Positions 12,701 to 24,502 of a DNA stretch of 64,000 bases are shown one piece after another. Source of the DNA: Pithys albifrons albifrons (Eukaryota; Chordata; Aves; Passeriformes; Thamnophilidae). The stretch covers positions 4,178,160 to 4,242,159 of the forward strand of contig NC_092465.1 in the NCBI RefSeq assembly GCF_047495875.1, in the 5' to 3' direction. Every line of letters starts with the position of its first letter. Position 1 is the first letter of the stretch. Below the pieces are notes generated by a model. That model had not been told where the DNA came from. It made no database searches and was given only the letters and a program-made list of their open reading frames with translations. The translations under genes and the position numbers were made by a program.

Positions 12701-13869
12701 CCCATAAAAGTCCACTCTGAGGAGTGACCCTTCCTGAATAACATAGCGTTTCACACAATGATGCTGGTAAAAACTGAGGCAATCCATGATCTGCCAAGGT
12801 GATATTGAAGACATATCTCTCATGCACAGCAGACCTATGCATTAATCCTATGTTTTGGGGTCTTTAATTGCTTTAAATATTTGCTTCTAGATCTGTGTTT
12901 CACACATCTTATTTACATGGTTTATTTTTCATTTTATGAACAAATCGATAACCAGACAGACTCTTTACCACACTGGATTAGTTTTATTTATTCTCTTTGA
13001 ACTTGATTAAAAAGCTGTCAAACATAAGTCTACATTTTATCAGCAGAATACTTTTACAAAACAGGGTAGGAGATGTGTATAGCTGGAAACATACATTTCA
13101 AAATGAAACAATATTTGATATATTCTAGACAGTTACCCTTTTGTTTATCCATGACAACTGAAACTAACCATCAAATGCATAAATTGATTCAAGTCTAGCC
13201 AAGTAATCCTAAGGGCATATGAAAAGGCTTTTTTTTAAAGTTCTTTCTAGATGAATTTAATGTAGTTCACCAATAAAGCATCCTCAGGAGCACAATACAA
13301 ATGCTACAGAACATGAGATAGCTGGGGAAAGCGGGCAGATGTACAGTGTGATGAAGAATCAAAATGGATGTTACATTAAAATGAGCAGTCATGCAATGTC
13401 TTCATTTCATGTACTGCGTTTTAGTAAAAATGCCAAAGTTCCAATTCCATTTTTAATTTCTTTTAGGCACTGTTATGCAAATAGTGACATTCTCATTTTG
13501 TTTGTGTTTGTTTATTTTATTTGTTTAAAAGCATTGCATGTAATTTTTTTTCAGCTCTTGGGGTAGATAAATTGATTATTCATCATGTCTTTAATTTTCA
13601 ACATATATCAAAGAGAAAGGTAAATTATACTCAGATTAGCTATGAATGATCTGGTATCTCTGCTTTAATTCATTGCTTTTGATATACATATTTTAATCCA
13701 TTTTCCACAAACCTCCTCAATTATTATTTGTCTTTCTGTGCCATTGCATATGTTGATAAACAGCATTTTCTATGGTCTTGGGCCATATGCTGTATGCTCA
13801 GCTTGCAGAAAAAGTGACACTTGGAGTGCTAGCATAATGAAACTCTCAAAGGGTTAATGCAGAATACAT
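9770..13869. other. Intergenic stretch downstream of ARHGAP15
   Basis: No gene is recognised. A fragment at 9845-9862 (CTCTGTGCCTCAGTTTCC) resembles the core of an old MIR-type SINE but is too short to be sure. A short TTAA tandem repeat lies at 12109-12126. The part from about 12130 to 12450 is free of simple repeats and has the texture of a conserved noncoding element. If ARHGAP15 uses poly(A) sites further downstream, its 3' UTR could extend into the right end of this stretch (for example AATAAA-like signals near 13515 and 12985). Confidence 0.5.
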
Positions 13870-14060
13870 ATAGGCAAATGTCGACAATATTTTTTATTCC
13901 AATGTTTGAAAATTAGACACAAAATCATCATTAAGTTTGCACAAATTGAGGCATCTGTCACTTGAAAGAAAAAGAAATATTTCTGAAATATGTTTACAGA
14001 AATGTAAAAATATTAGACATCAAGACAGATGTGAACGTTTTCAATAACAGGCCTTGTCTG
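13870..14060 (-). other. ARHGAP15: ARHGAP15 3' UTR (predicted)
   Basis: The sequence directly follows the ARHGAP15 stop codon and is bounded by the first canonical poly(A) signal at 13893-13898. The left limit assumes cleavage about 20-25 bases past that signal. A UTR of roughly 190 bases is short but plausible. Longer forms using more distal signals cannot be excluded without transcript data. Confidence 0.5.
13893..13898 (-). terminator. ARHGAP15: Poly(A) signal AATAAA for ARHGAP15
   Basis: On the minus strand a canonical AATAAA lies 163 bases past the stop codon and is the first such hexamer after it. The sequence beyond it is only moderately GT-rich, so this is the likeliest site rather than a proven one. 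Confidence 0.55.
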
Positions 14061-14244
14061 TCAGTCTTCCTCCGAGCCGAAGATCTTGCTGTACTCACTC
14101 AACATAAGTTCAACTATCTGATTTTGGTACAGCATGTGGACTGCCATGTTCCCTGTCTCCTTTTCAGGTCTAAGGAGTGTTGGTCCAAACACAATTCCTA
14201 AGCTTTGTGTTGACATAAGATTCACGGATTCCTTGGCTGCTATC
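14061..14244 (-). CDS. ARHGAP15: ARHGAP15 last coding exon (C-terminal part of RhoGAP domain)
   Basis: This exon encodes the C-terminal 60 residues of Rho GTPase-activating protein 15. In the known family this is a cytosolic, membrane-recruited protein with an N-terminal PH domain and a C-terminal RhoGAP domain that speeds GTP hydrolysis by Rac. The sequence shows NLMSTQSLGIVFGPTLLR, the conserved third block of the RhoGAP fold, and the C-terminal helix ending YSKIFGSEED before a TGA stop at 14061-14063. The GSEED end separates it from the paralogues ARHGAP9, 12 and 27. The acceptor reads TTCTTTCCTTTCGTCAACAG with a good pyrimidine tract. The first base, G, completes an AAG Lys codon split with the exon at 36753 (phase 2). 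There are no frameshifts or stops. The arginine finger is encoded in earlier exons, outside this window. Confidence 0.96.
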
Positions 14245-17200
14245 CTGTTGACGAAAGGAAAGAATTGGTTAAAAAAGAAGGATGTCAGAGGAGTCACTGT
14301 TGCTCTTGAAGTACATAGAGGCACTTTTTAACTGATTCTCCTAACAAGGATATTTGTTTGGTTAACTTATCAAAAAGAAAGAAAATGGGGAGGCAAGAGA
14401 AACTTTTTCCAATGTGACAAAACAGAAAGAGAGTTTTTGTGGTGCCAGGGAGAAGATCCCCTGCTTCCCTTAACATGGTCTCCAGCACTGAAAGAGTTGA
14501 GAAAGCCAAAAAAAAAAACCTCCTTAATATAGAGCTCATATGAAACACATTCCTTCTGCTAATTTAAATCCAATAAAGTGAGTATGGTCTGAAATGGATT
14601 GTGAAATTTATGTAACTAAAGACTAGTGCATGCCTTATCCTGACACAAAGTTTCTTGAAAGACACAGAGACCACATACCTTAATGAGATGACTTAGAAAA
14701 TAATGGGAAGGATTATAACCTTTGATATCTTTATTACCCACAAAATTAGAAGAGAAGGCCTATTATTATTAAAAGTTGATCTCATGTCTGTATTAAGACT
14801 TAAAATTCCTGTGGAAATGGCATTAAGGATGGAGAAGTCTGGTCTAAGAACAGTATAGGTTTAATGGATGGAGTTTAGGTAGGCAGTTTCACGTAAATCT
14901 CTGCAGGGGTGAGTACAAACTAAACAGAAATCCATATCCCTCAACCCTCCAGAATATATAATTTATCCTAGGTTGGAAAGAGTAGTAAATAAAGATACAT
15001 ATTTTATAAATAAATTGCACAGCTCTACCAAAGAATGTGAATACCTTTAAGATACAAATGTTTGAATTTATGGATGCTTCCTTAACCTGCTAGTTTCAAC
15101 TTAAATATTCCAAGTGCATTGTCTAAGCCAAATTCTGCTTTTCCACCCTACTCTCCCATTGTCAGTCATTTACCTTTTAAAAATCCAGACAGCAATTTAA
15201 AAACCATCACAGCATGTCTATGTTTTCCCATACCTGTTGCTGATTTTACAGCAAGCCACACTATAAGGGAAAGAAACTTTGTGACACACAGTGGCTTCAG
15301 GCACTTAAAAAAGGCTTTCTTTCATGTGGATCACACAGCAAAAAGCATCGTCTTGTGGATTTGTGCCAATCTTGTTGTTCACCACATTCCTTGAGCATCA
15401 ACACTCGTGTTTTTTTCCTGTTTATAAATAGGAAAAATTACTTAGTTCTGCCTCATGCTAGTAACTGTGGTGTCCATTGCACAAAATGCTCTCCATATGG
15501 CATTAATCAGATTGGCTTAACTTTTAGTTTCTTAAAATATAGCATCTTCATTAAATTTTTTAAAAATTAATTATCTTTCTTCTGTGGTAATATTAATATA
15601 TCATCTCTTCTCTTAGGAGTTCAAAAAGTCACAAAAGTAAGTAGTTTTGTTGCCAAATGACTGTGTGGGCTTCTGATGAATGTCACACATCTTTATCACA
15701 ATTAAAAATGTTACAGAGGTGACGAGGTTGTTTTGCTTAATGCCACTTATGCAGAAACATGTACATCAAGCTTGGGACCTCTCTGTGGGAAAGACTTGAT
15801 TTCTCTTGAGCTCGTTACATGGTAAAAGTAGGAAACCTCATTAAGTAGTTGAAGATGGCATTGGCATGGGGAGACGTGTGCTCATCAGGGGAAAATAATT
15901 CAGCAGTTGTATCTCATGTAGCTTTAGAGATCATCAATTTAGCGTCAGCCATGACATTGCAGTGAGGGGGTGTTGATAAAGAACAGCACTGAAGAAGCTG
16001 GAGAAGCATCTCGTGGGGAGAAGGTGGCGGTGGACCATGGATGAGCAGAGTTAGGGGGAAGGAAGGCGGTGCAGAGCTCAGTTTTCCGAAGGGTCAAGAG
16101 GGGAATGACTTCCTTTGCAAAACGTGGAGCAGGATGTTGAGATCTTCTGTTCCCGATGTGGACACAGAAAATGGAAGATGCATGGCCAGCTCTTCTGTCC
16201 ATGTTTGCCGTCAGTCAGCAATCAGGAGGTGAGGGTATGGCATAAAGCAATGGAGGATGTGCGTGGTGTGTGTTGGTGATGGAAAAGAACTGATTATCTG
16301 TTGTGGTTCATCAATATGTAACATGGCACTAAGAATATTTGCATACATTTGGGGTCCCTGTAGCTTAACACCAGAATAAGAATTATTTTATTGAGTAAAG
16401 CTCTTGAAAATTTTTGATTATTCATTCAGTTTTAATTGTTTTGATGACCATAATAATGAAAGCAAACTTGGAAACATGGAAAGTCCAAATAGTTAAATAA
16501 TCTGTGGTGAAATAGAGCTACTGAAGGGAAAGAAGGAAAGAATTCAATCCAGCCTGAACAAAATAATTATAAGTTTGGGACTTTATGTCTTTTTGAGTTA
16601 CAAATATTTACCAATGAAATTCTATAACTAATATTTTTTTCATCTGTCCACAAAAGAAGAAGTCAAAGCAAATTAATATCAAATATGCACACTTAAAGCT
16701 ATTACTATAGCTGCTAAGTGAAATTGAGTTGTTAATAGAGAAAATCCTGAAAAAAATGGGCAAGAATTCCTCTTTTTGGCAAGAAAAAGAGCAGAAAGAG
16801 TGATACACCATTTCCAACATAAAAAGTGAAAGGAAATGCCAGAGGTACTTTTTGTCAAGCCCAAATGAAAGGAGCAATGATCCATCAATTTAAGATTATT
16901 TTAGAAACAATCTATAATGTGGTGCCACAGATGTTGGAACCGTATCAAGAAATTGTTGGATGTTATGCAGCACAAGATTATTTTTTCCCCCCAAAATAAC
17001 TGAGCTTCAAGAATGGCTTCAGTCCCTAAAGATCACAGGTCAGGAGATATGCAGAAAATACAGTTCTCATTATTAATAGTAATGAAATTAATGATGTATT
17101 AAAACAGCAGAAGTGTCTGATAGGAGGGCTATAGTGTCAATGGTAGATACATAAGGAAAAATACTTGGAATCTATGCTTTGGCTGTTGCCAAGGCAACTG

Positions 17201-17896
17201 CAAGCTGGAAAGCATGTGACAGAGAGCAGGGCAACTCTACAGCTAAGAGGGTCATTGTATGTTGAGTTGGCTCTCTAGTTCCATTAAACCCACACTTTTC
17301 AAACTCTCTAAATAAAATCATTATTAATTTTGACATTTGGAAAGCACACTGGATTATTACTTCAAACACACTAGGTGTTAGGAAATGTTCTTCATCCATT
17401 TTTACTCCACAGTATCTGCCACACAACTACTGTATATTAAAAATTGGATAAGTCAGTGTACTTAAGGAGGAAATCCCCATTGGAAAGGGCACTGTTTTGT
17501 TGTAGGCTGGAGAGTGTTGGAGGGTAGAGCTATCCTCTGCCAGCTGCATTGAGAACTGTTCAATTTTGCTTTTTTATCCTTTTCCAGCCTATGAGGATTT
17601 AATTTTGCTCAATGTCAGGAGCATTTGTACCCTCCGCAGAAGGGGTTTAGCCATGCCTAATACTCTTCCACTGTTTTAAATTATATTTAAGGCTAACTTT
17701 TCACTAAGACAATCCTACTACTCTTCCATGAACTGGTTATATAGACTATGATGAAGGACAATATATTAAAAAATAAGGGATTAGAAAAGTAAGAATGGGT
17801 TATTTGGTATAATATTAGGGGCTGGAATGGCAGGTGTAGGAAAGGTCATCCTCTCAATTCCGTGGAGGACCGAGGGATAAAAGTAGGGTTTGATCT

Positions 17897-18346
17897 TCAT
17901 AGAATCATAGAATCGATTGGGTTGGAAAAGACCTCGGAGATCATCGAGTCCAACCCTTGGTCCAACTCCAGTCCATTTACTAGATCATGGCACTCAGCAC
18001 CACGTCCAATCTGCGTTTAAAAATCTCTAGGGATGGTGAATCCACCACCTCTCTGGGCAGCCCATTCCAATGCCTGATTACTCTCTCTGTAAAGAATTTT
18101 TTTCTGATATCCAACTTAAATTTCCCCTGGCAGAGCTTAAGCCCGTGCCCCCTTGTCCTATTGCTGAGTGCCTGGGAGAAGAGACCAGTCCCCACCTGGC
18201 CAGAACTTCCCTTCAGGGAGTTGTAGGCAGTGATGAGGTCACCTCTGAGCCTCCTCTTCTCCAGGCTAAACAACCCCAGCTCCCTCAGCCTCTCCCCATA
18301 GGGCTTGTGCTCCAGTCCCTTCAGCAGCCTTGTTGCTCTTCTCTGG
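17897..18346 (-). mobile_element. CR1 LINE 3' fragment, the best preserved in the window
   Basis: About 450 bases read as the reverse complement of the CR1 3' region. It starts with intact tail octamers (TCATAGAATCATAGAATCG) and continues through GGAGATCATCGAGTCCAACC, the CTCTGGGCAGCCCATTCCA block and the AACAACCCCAGCTCCCTCAG block, ending at TTGCTCTTCTCTGG. The intact octamers and uninterrupted alignment to the remembered consensus suggest it is younger than the other copies. Its tail motif (GAGTCCAACYCTT after ATCATCG) matches the tail of the SINE at 1-111, so both may have used the same CR1 machinery. Its 5' junction carries a perfect hairpin (18347-18386). Minus-strand frames across it give CR1 reverse-transcriptase-end-like peptide but no complete protein. 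Confidence 0.95.
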
Positions 18347-18386
18347 AATATTTGGCATAATGTCCACCAGCATTATGCCAAATATT
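18347..18386. repeat. Perfect 16-bp inverted repeat with 8-base loop at the CR1 5' junction
   Basis: AATATTTGGCATAATG (18347-18362) is followed by TCCACCAG and then its exact reverse complement at 18371-18386. The left arm abuts the last CR1-like base. The simplest reading is that one arm is original target DNA and the other is an inverted copy made at the 5' end of the CR1 insertion, for example by template switching or snap-back synthesis. Confidence 0.9.
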
Positions 18387-21300
18387 TGAGTTCACTAGGG
18401 AAGCCTCTGCTGTTAGGGACAGAAACCAAGACCTAAACAGGGTTCAACAGAGATTGAAGATAAAAGGAAATAAACTAAACTGTCCAGAAAAGAGAAAAAA
18501 TGTTGTATTTGTGGCATCTGTCCATTTGGTATAGCGCTGTCATGGTAAGAGCTTCTCATGCCGATGGATGATGGGAATGATTTGATATGTAAGTTCCTAT
18601 GAACTGCCTTAATAGGTCAAAGTCTGTGTGTGCCATTGATTCACTTTGCCAATAATTATCTTCAAATTAACCAATATCTGTTTCCTATCTATACTCAGGC
18701 ATATGCAAATGTAATGTTTTAGCTTAAGGACTTGGCCCTGCGAAGGGCTCAGCTGCCTTCAGCTCTCCCAAACAATAATTCTGCTAACAGGCCTTTTCAC
18801 TACACTGTTAAAGGCCAGTTTTTATGCAGCAGTTTTCTGACTTTTGCTATTATAGAGCTCCCAATCAATTTGAATGTGTTAAAATTTGTCTCATGATGAA
18901 CAGCTTCCAGCTCAACATTTTCCACTTCTCTCCCTCCCAAACACTGGTTCACAGGAGTTAAAAAATAACAGGTATTACATACTTTGCTTTAGTGACAAGA
19001 CATTTGGGAAGGAATCATCCAACCTTGAAATAAAATCTTTATTGAAAGCAATTCTACATCCATGCCCGTCAGATACATTGTATGATCAGAGGAGGTGTCC
19101 CAGGGGAAAGCTCAGCACTGTAGACAAGGTTGATTACTTGGACCTCCTGTCAGTTCTTAACTCATTGACAATGGCTGAGACACTCAGTACAACTTTGTTT
19201 TCTTTATTTGGAAGTAAAGTTAATATACTTACCTTAACTGTGCCAAATGTACTGGAAAATAACCTGATAATAAAACGTACCATCCTAGCAAGTGATATTG
19301 TCTGTGTGTGTATAAGCACATTTTGGCAGGGCTTTTGCAGATGGGATTTTCAGTGTTAGGAAAGAAGCACAAGTACAACATGATGCACAGATAATCTACC
19401 AGTGTTCTTCTCAACATATTTCCTTTCCATTTAAGGCCTGTTACATACTTTCCTGAGATATAACATATCACTGCAATGTCATTTTCTGTTGTGAATTTAT
19501 TTCAGTTCTGCTACACATGTTGTTTTTCGGGAAGAACTTGAGTGGATTTTGGTGCTAAAAAGATAAGTCAACTATAGCTTTAAAAGTCCTCTTAAATCAC
19601 AAACAACAATAGAGGTCCTGTAAGAGGTTAAAAACCTTGCAGAATATCCCTATCTAGCTGGATACACCAGCTTAAGAGAGAAAGCAAAATACATCCATCG
19701 TGGAGGAGAAGTGACAGTGCACTACTTAACTCCACCTTGGGGAACTTTGGGAAGTAACTGGTGTTAAGTGAGCCCTTGATACCACAAACTCTATTTGTGT
19801 AAACTGATCAATTCTTTGCACTGCTACATAGATAATTTTGAAATTTAGTATTAAATTCCGATTCTTGATATTTTATGAATGCAAACTAAACCTCATTACT
19901 ATTAATGTACTGGCTTTATGGGTGATTTGCTCAGTTGCATTACAGTGGTCTTCACCAGTTGATGAAGCTCAGCAAATGCAAACATCATCAGTTGAATCCT
20001 CAGCTTGTTTTTTGTGAGATCTGTATTCCATGTTGGGAGGGGGGAGCTTGGTGTGTATGTAACTGCAACCTGAGGTTTGTGCTTATAAAGGAGCTTCAAA
20101 ACAGTACAAAGTCTGTCCTTTTTAGAATGTGCCTTGTGATTTCCTCTGCAACAAATAAATACAATTCAGGAATCACAGTGGACTAACACAGTTTTAAGCC
20201 ACTTGTATTTGCCTGTGTAAAACACGAAGGTAATTTAAATCCCTGTTTGATCCATAGGTTGAATTCGAAACAATAGCTAGACTGGTAATAGAGAAACCAG
20301 GTCATGGAGTATGATATGTTACAAGAGGGGTCAGAAATAGTTCAGACATACTTAAGAGCTTGCTTTTGCTGAAAATAGCCTTGGTGGCTCCTGGCCTACA
20401 GAAACTCCATAGGCTTCCTGTGCTCTGCAGCTGTGGGTTCGTATTACAGCTCTTTGGGAAAAATCCCTTCGCTTCAGTCGCTCTGGGATACAAGAACAAG
20501 CACTTGATGCTGTCTTCTTCTGCAGACTAGCCTTTAAATCTGACCATTGGATGGCTATATATAGTACCTGGACAGCTGACAGGGACCCGGTGGAGAATGG
20601 GCTTCCTCAGGGGATCCCCCACATATCTCACAGCACGAGCCCTTCCCTGGATGAACTGCCTTGGAGTGTAGCCCTAAATGAAAATAATAACTAAACTAAC
20701 TCAGAACATTGCTTCACAGTTGGCTGAATAGACTCTGAGAAGCTGAAGAAAGGCATTTATTCTGGCTTAGCCTGCTTTAATAAGAGAACAGTTAGAAATA
20801 AAGTCTTCTCAGTGTTGGGTGAACTTTGTTATCCGTATGACATCCCTGCTGAAGAGCACATGTGCTCTTGCCTTTGCACACACCTCACACAGTGCCTGTC
20901 TTTTAAAGAATGTCTTTATCTGCTGGGTGGCTGAGGCCAGGAGGTAAAACCACATTTAGATATCTCAAGATACTCCAGCCTCTACAGGGTCTTCATCCAG
21001 GAATGTGCTCTGGAGAAGTCCTCTTTGTTTTTCTGCACAGGGGGAGGTGCACTGAGGAGCTTTGAGAAGGGTAACAGTGAATCTGCACTGCAGCCTTGGG
21101 AATGGTTGTTTTTCTGGACATCTCATGAGTCAGAGAAGGTGCAAAGGCAAAAGGTGCACACTGGTGCATGAGAGGAGCTTGTGTGCATGTTGTGGTGCCT
21201 CTTTGGAAGACCCCAGTGTGGGCAAAGGTTCAGGTCCCACTCTCCCAAGCCTTATTGTGTCAAAGAGATGGATTCAAAGTCTTTCCAAAAATCTTTCCTT

Positions 21301-24300
21301 TGACAAAAATTCCAGGTCCCCCTTAGGGGAAACTGACCCAAATGGGTGACTCATTAAATTCTTCTGTTTACTGACAGCCAGCAGTCTGTCCTGCCAGTTT
21401 GGCTTGGGTTGCAATTTTTTCTGTGTGAATGCAAACTGTTCTGACTAGTGCTCTTAGGAGGAGAGTTCTGGCTAGTCCAAGTTGCTGCTGTGCCTGGAGT
21501 TTGCCTGTTTGGGCACAGCCCTCTGGTAGGAGTCAGATGAAGGCCATGAACTTCCTTAAGGAGCATCCTGGACTCCTCTGGCTGCAGCTCCGTGCACAAG
21601 GCGTTCATTTCTGCCTGTGGCAGCATATATATCTCAAACAACTGTGAACCCCTCTTCAAAAGCCACACTAGCACTGTGAGCACAAGCCTGTCCTTTGGGA
21701 GGGGATGGGAGAGAACAAAACCACCCAGGACAGATGTTGGGCAGATGCTAATGCACTTCTTGGAGGTGTTTGGATAGTACAGTGATAAAGGCAGTGTGAG
21801 GCTACATAGAATAATATATGTTCAGACAGACATATACAACAAAAAGGCCTTAAATGTATTTTTGGCTGGTGGTGTAACTTTTGCCATGCTTGATTATTCT
21901 TTTAATTTATTTTTTAAATTCTATTTCTGTTTAGTTATGGGTTGGGTTTTTTTTCCTCCAGAACAACTAGCTTATTGTAAAAACTAACCTGTCAGATGTC
22001 CTGGGTCTGTATGCTTTTGTGGCCTGTGTGGTTCAGAAGGCAACAGATAGTTTTAAATAAATAAAGCTTTAACTTTTTAATTTGCTTAAATATTTTTGTT
22101 CAAAAATGCCTGAAGCTACATTTCCTTGTAACATTAAAAATAAAAAGCAGTTAGTAACAATCTCGCTTAAATCATGAATGGTAAATATAGAACCTTTATC
22201 ATCAGCACAGCACATCCAAAAATGTCTTTGTAAAATAAATCAAATTATATGAGTTAATTGATTCCAGGCAACATCAGCAACTGCAGGTGGAAACTGAATA
22301 ACAGGATGTTTATTAATGAGGCACTATTAATCAAAATTGACAATATCAATTCCTGTTTCTTTTATTTGAATTCTACCTGCAAAATCCATGAACATACTCA
22401 CTGAATTTTAAAATAAAAATTTAAAAGTAAAGAAAATGTTGACACTTGGGATTTTAGCTTTAGATGTAGGGCTATTTGTTTAAACAGCAAAAGGATATCC
22501 TAAATCCAATTTGACAGGCAATGCCAAAGATGCCAGTGGTAATTAATTAGCACTTAATTTAGACCACAGAACAACAGGATATGGAATTGGTGCTCAGTGC
22601 CATTTCCCCTTAGGCTTCATCTCATGAGGGTCAGGAGTATGGCTGTTGCATTGAAGGTCAGTAAATAAATTGGGGGAACACATTGACACTGGACTTTTCA
22701 TGATAGATATCCTTCACCCTTATTACTGCCTCTGGCTATGGCTGATGAGAAAAGGACTGCAATTGTTCTGTGAAGAATGCTGTGGTACTACACAGGCTCG
22801 AGCTGAGCAAGGTACTGCCTGAGCTCACGAGTCGCGGAGCTGGCAGAGAGCTGCCCCAACTTTGCATCTGGGCTGGAAATAAACTTCTGACTGTAGCACA
22901 GAAAGCTTCAGGAACTCTGACAGGCGAGAAAATTCACTTAAAAGCAGTCCTTAAGTTTGCTAGATTTGTGAGCTTAGCTTTAGATTAAGCATAATTAAAA
23001 TCAAGGGAAGATTTTAAAGTGAGGTTAGAAACTAGGTCAGCAAGGGAAAAAAACACATTTCTTTATTATCCTCTCGTCTTTGTCTTAATAATATCTGGTA
23101 CTCCTCCATAGAGCTAAAGGCTCTTAATAAAGGTGGATTAATGTTATTAACAGCATTGTTTTCTGATGGGGACACAGAGGCTTTGATATGCTTAATGATG
23201 GACAAATAGAAAGTACGTGGCAAAAAAGCAGAGCCACCAGTTCTGCTGGCAACCCAGTGGGTTTGTCACTCAGGGAAAGAAGCCACTTTCAGCAGCACAC
23301 CCAAAGCACAGGGGATATAGAAAGCACACAGGAGACTCTATGTGCCTTGTTCCCAGAGGCACATCAATTGCATTCTTTTGATGCAGATTTACTGGTAAAA
23401 AAGATAGAAAGATGATGAGATGCTGTATTACAATTTAATCCTCCTGCTCTGAGTAAAATTAGTGCATCTGTCAGCCACTTCTATGCTCCCTCTTCCAGTA
23501 ATCTCTACCTGTCTTTCAAGAGAGGGTCTCAGGTGGAAGGTGTCAGCACTGCCACTGATACTCAGCAATGTTATAGCTTTCTGGAAACACTTCTTCCAAA
23601 CTCTACCCTACTATGCCTAAATGGTTTGCTTCCCCAAGTCCCACAGGGTGATGAACGATGGGAAGTTCAGTATTTACAACAGGATGGTTCTTGTTGCACA
23701 TCCCAGATGTACTCCACTGGCACAGTTTTATCCCCTCTAGGTTCCCAGAAGGGCTGCCTGCATTGCTGTGTCAGGAAAACACTGAGTTAGACAGCAGACC
23801 GTGCTCAGAAAATGTATTTTGGAAGCCCCAGGTTAGCAGTTATTTTAACTTTCACTTCATCACACACTTTGCAGCATGTCTCTGGGCAGTGAGTGAAATT
23901 TTGATTACTCTGGAAGTCACTGACAAAAATCCCAGTGACTGGGAGCCAGAATGGAGTCAGAATTTCACCTTATACAAAGCTTAACTTTTCTCATTTTGGA
24001 TGATATCTATTTTTACTAAGTGGAATTACCTCTTTTGATTATGTTCCATCTATAACCTCTTGCAACCCTCAATTATAGCCTTTTTGCACTACCATAATCC
24101 AGCTGACAGCAAATAACTCAGGCCTCGATATGACAGGTTTACTTTCTGACTTAGAGCCCAGAAGGGGCAATTGGCTGGAATTCCAGGTTGAGATGTTGAG
24201 CTATAGACAACTTGATCAGATATTTGTCTTTCCTGGTGAGTCTAAAGCTGCTCTTGAAAACCTTAGATTCATTAACAGCACACTGTTTTTGTCCAGTGTC

Positions 24301-24440
24301 ATGAATTAATTATTCAGTTCTGTGAGACAATCAGTAATTTTTAACATTGAAAGCAAAAAATGTGGCAAAGAATTCCATGAAAGTCAGAAAAAATTAAAAA
24401 CAAACCTGTCAAAGTTTTCTTTTTCTGTAAGCTGCTGTAT

Positions 24441-24502
24441 AATAGAATCAGAGAATCGTTTAATTTGGAAAAGATATTTAAGATTACCAAGTCCAACCAT
24501 TT
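24441..24502 (-). mobile_element. Very short CR1 LINE tail
   Basis: The plus strand reads AATAGAATCAGAGAATCG, then TTTGGAAAAGATATTTAAGAT and AAGTCCAACCATTT. This is the reverse complement of the last 60 or so bases of avian CR1. It is well diverged and truncated to the tail alone. Confidence 0.75.

Noticed and set aside
1..13869. GTDC1 3' exons, expected to converge on ARHGAP15 from the left
   Set aside because: No frame resembling the GTDC1 glycosyltransferase C-terminus was seen. The intergenic distance in vertebrates is probably larger than the sequence available here.
16100..16230. Possible zinc-ribbon-like peptide with CSRCGH and FCPCL on the plus strand
   Set aside because: Only four cysteines at irregular spacing in a short frame, with no exon signals and no family match.
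18886..19359. 157-codon plus-strand open frame, the longest outside low-complexity DNA
   Set aside because: No domain, signal or family is recognised. Frames this long are borderline expected by chance at this size and composition, and there is no splice or promoter context.
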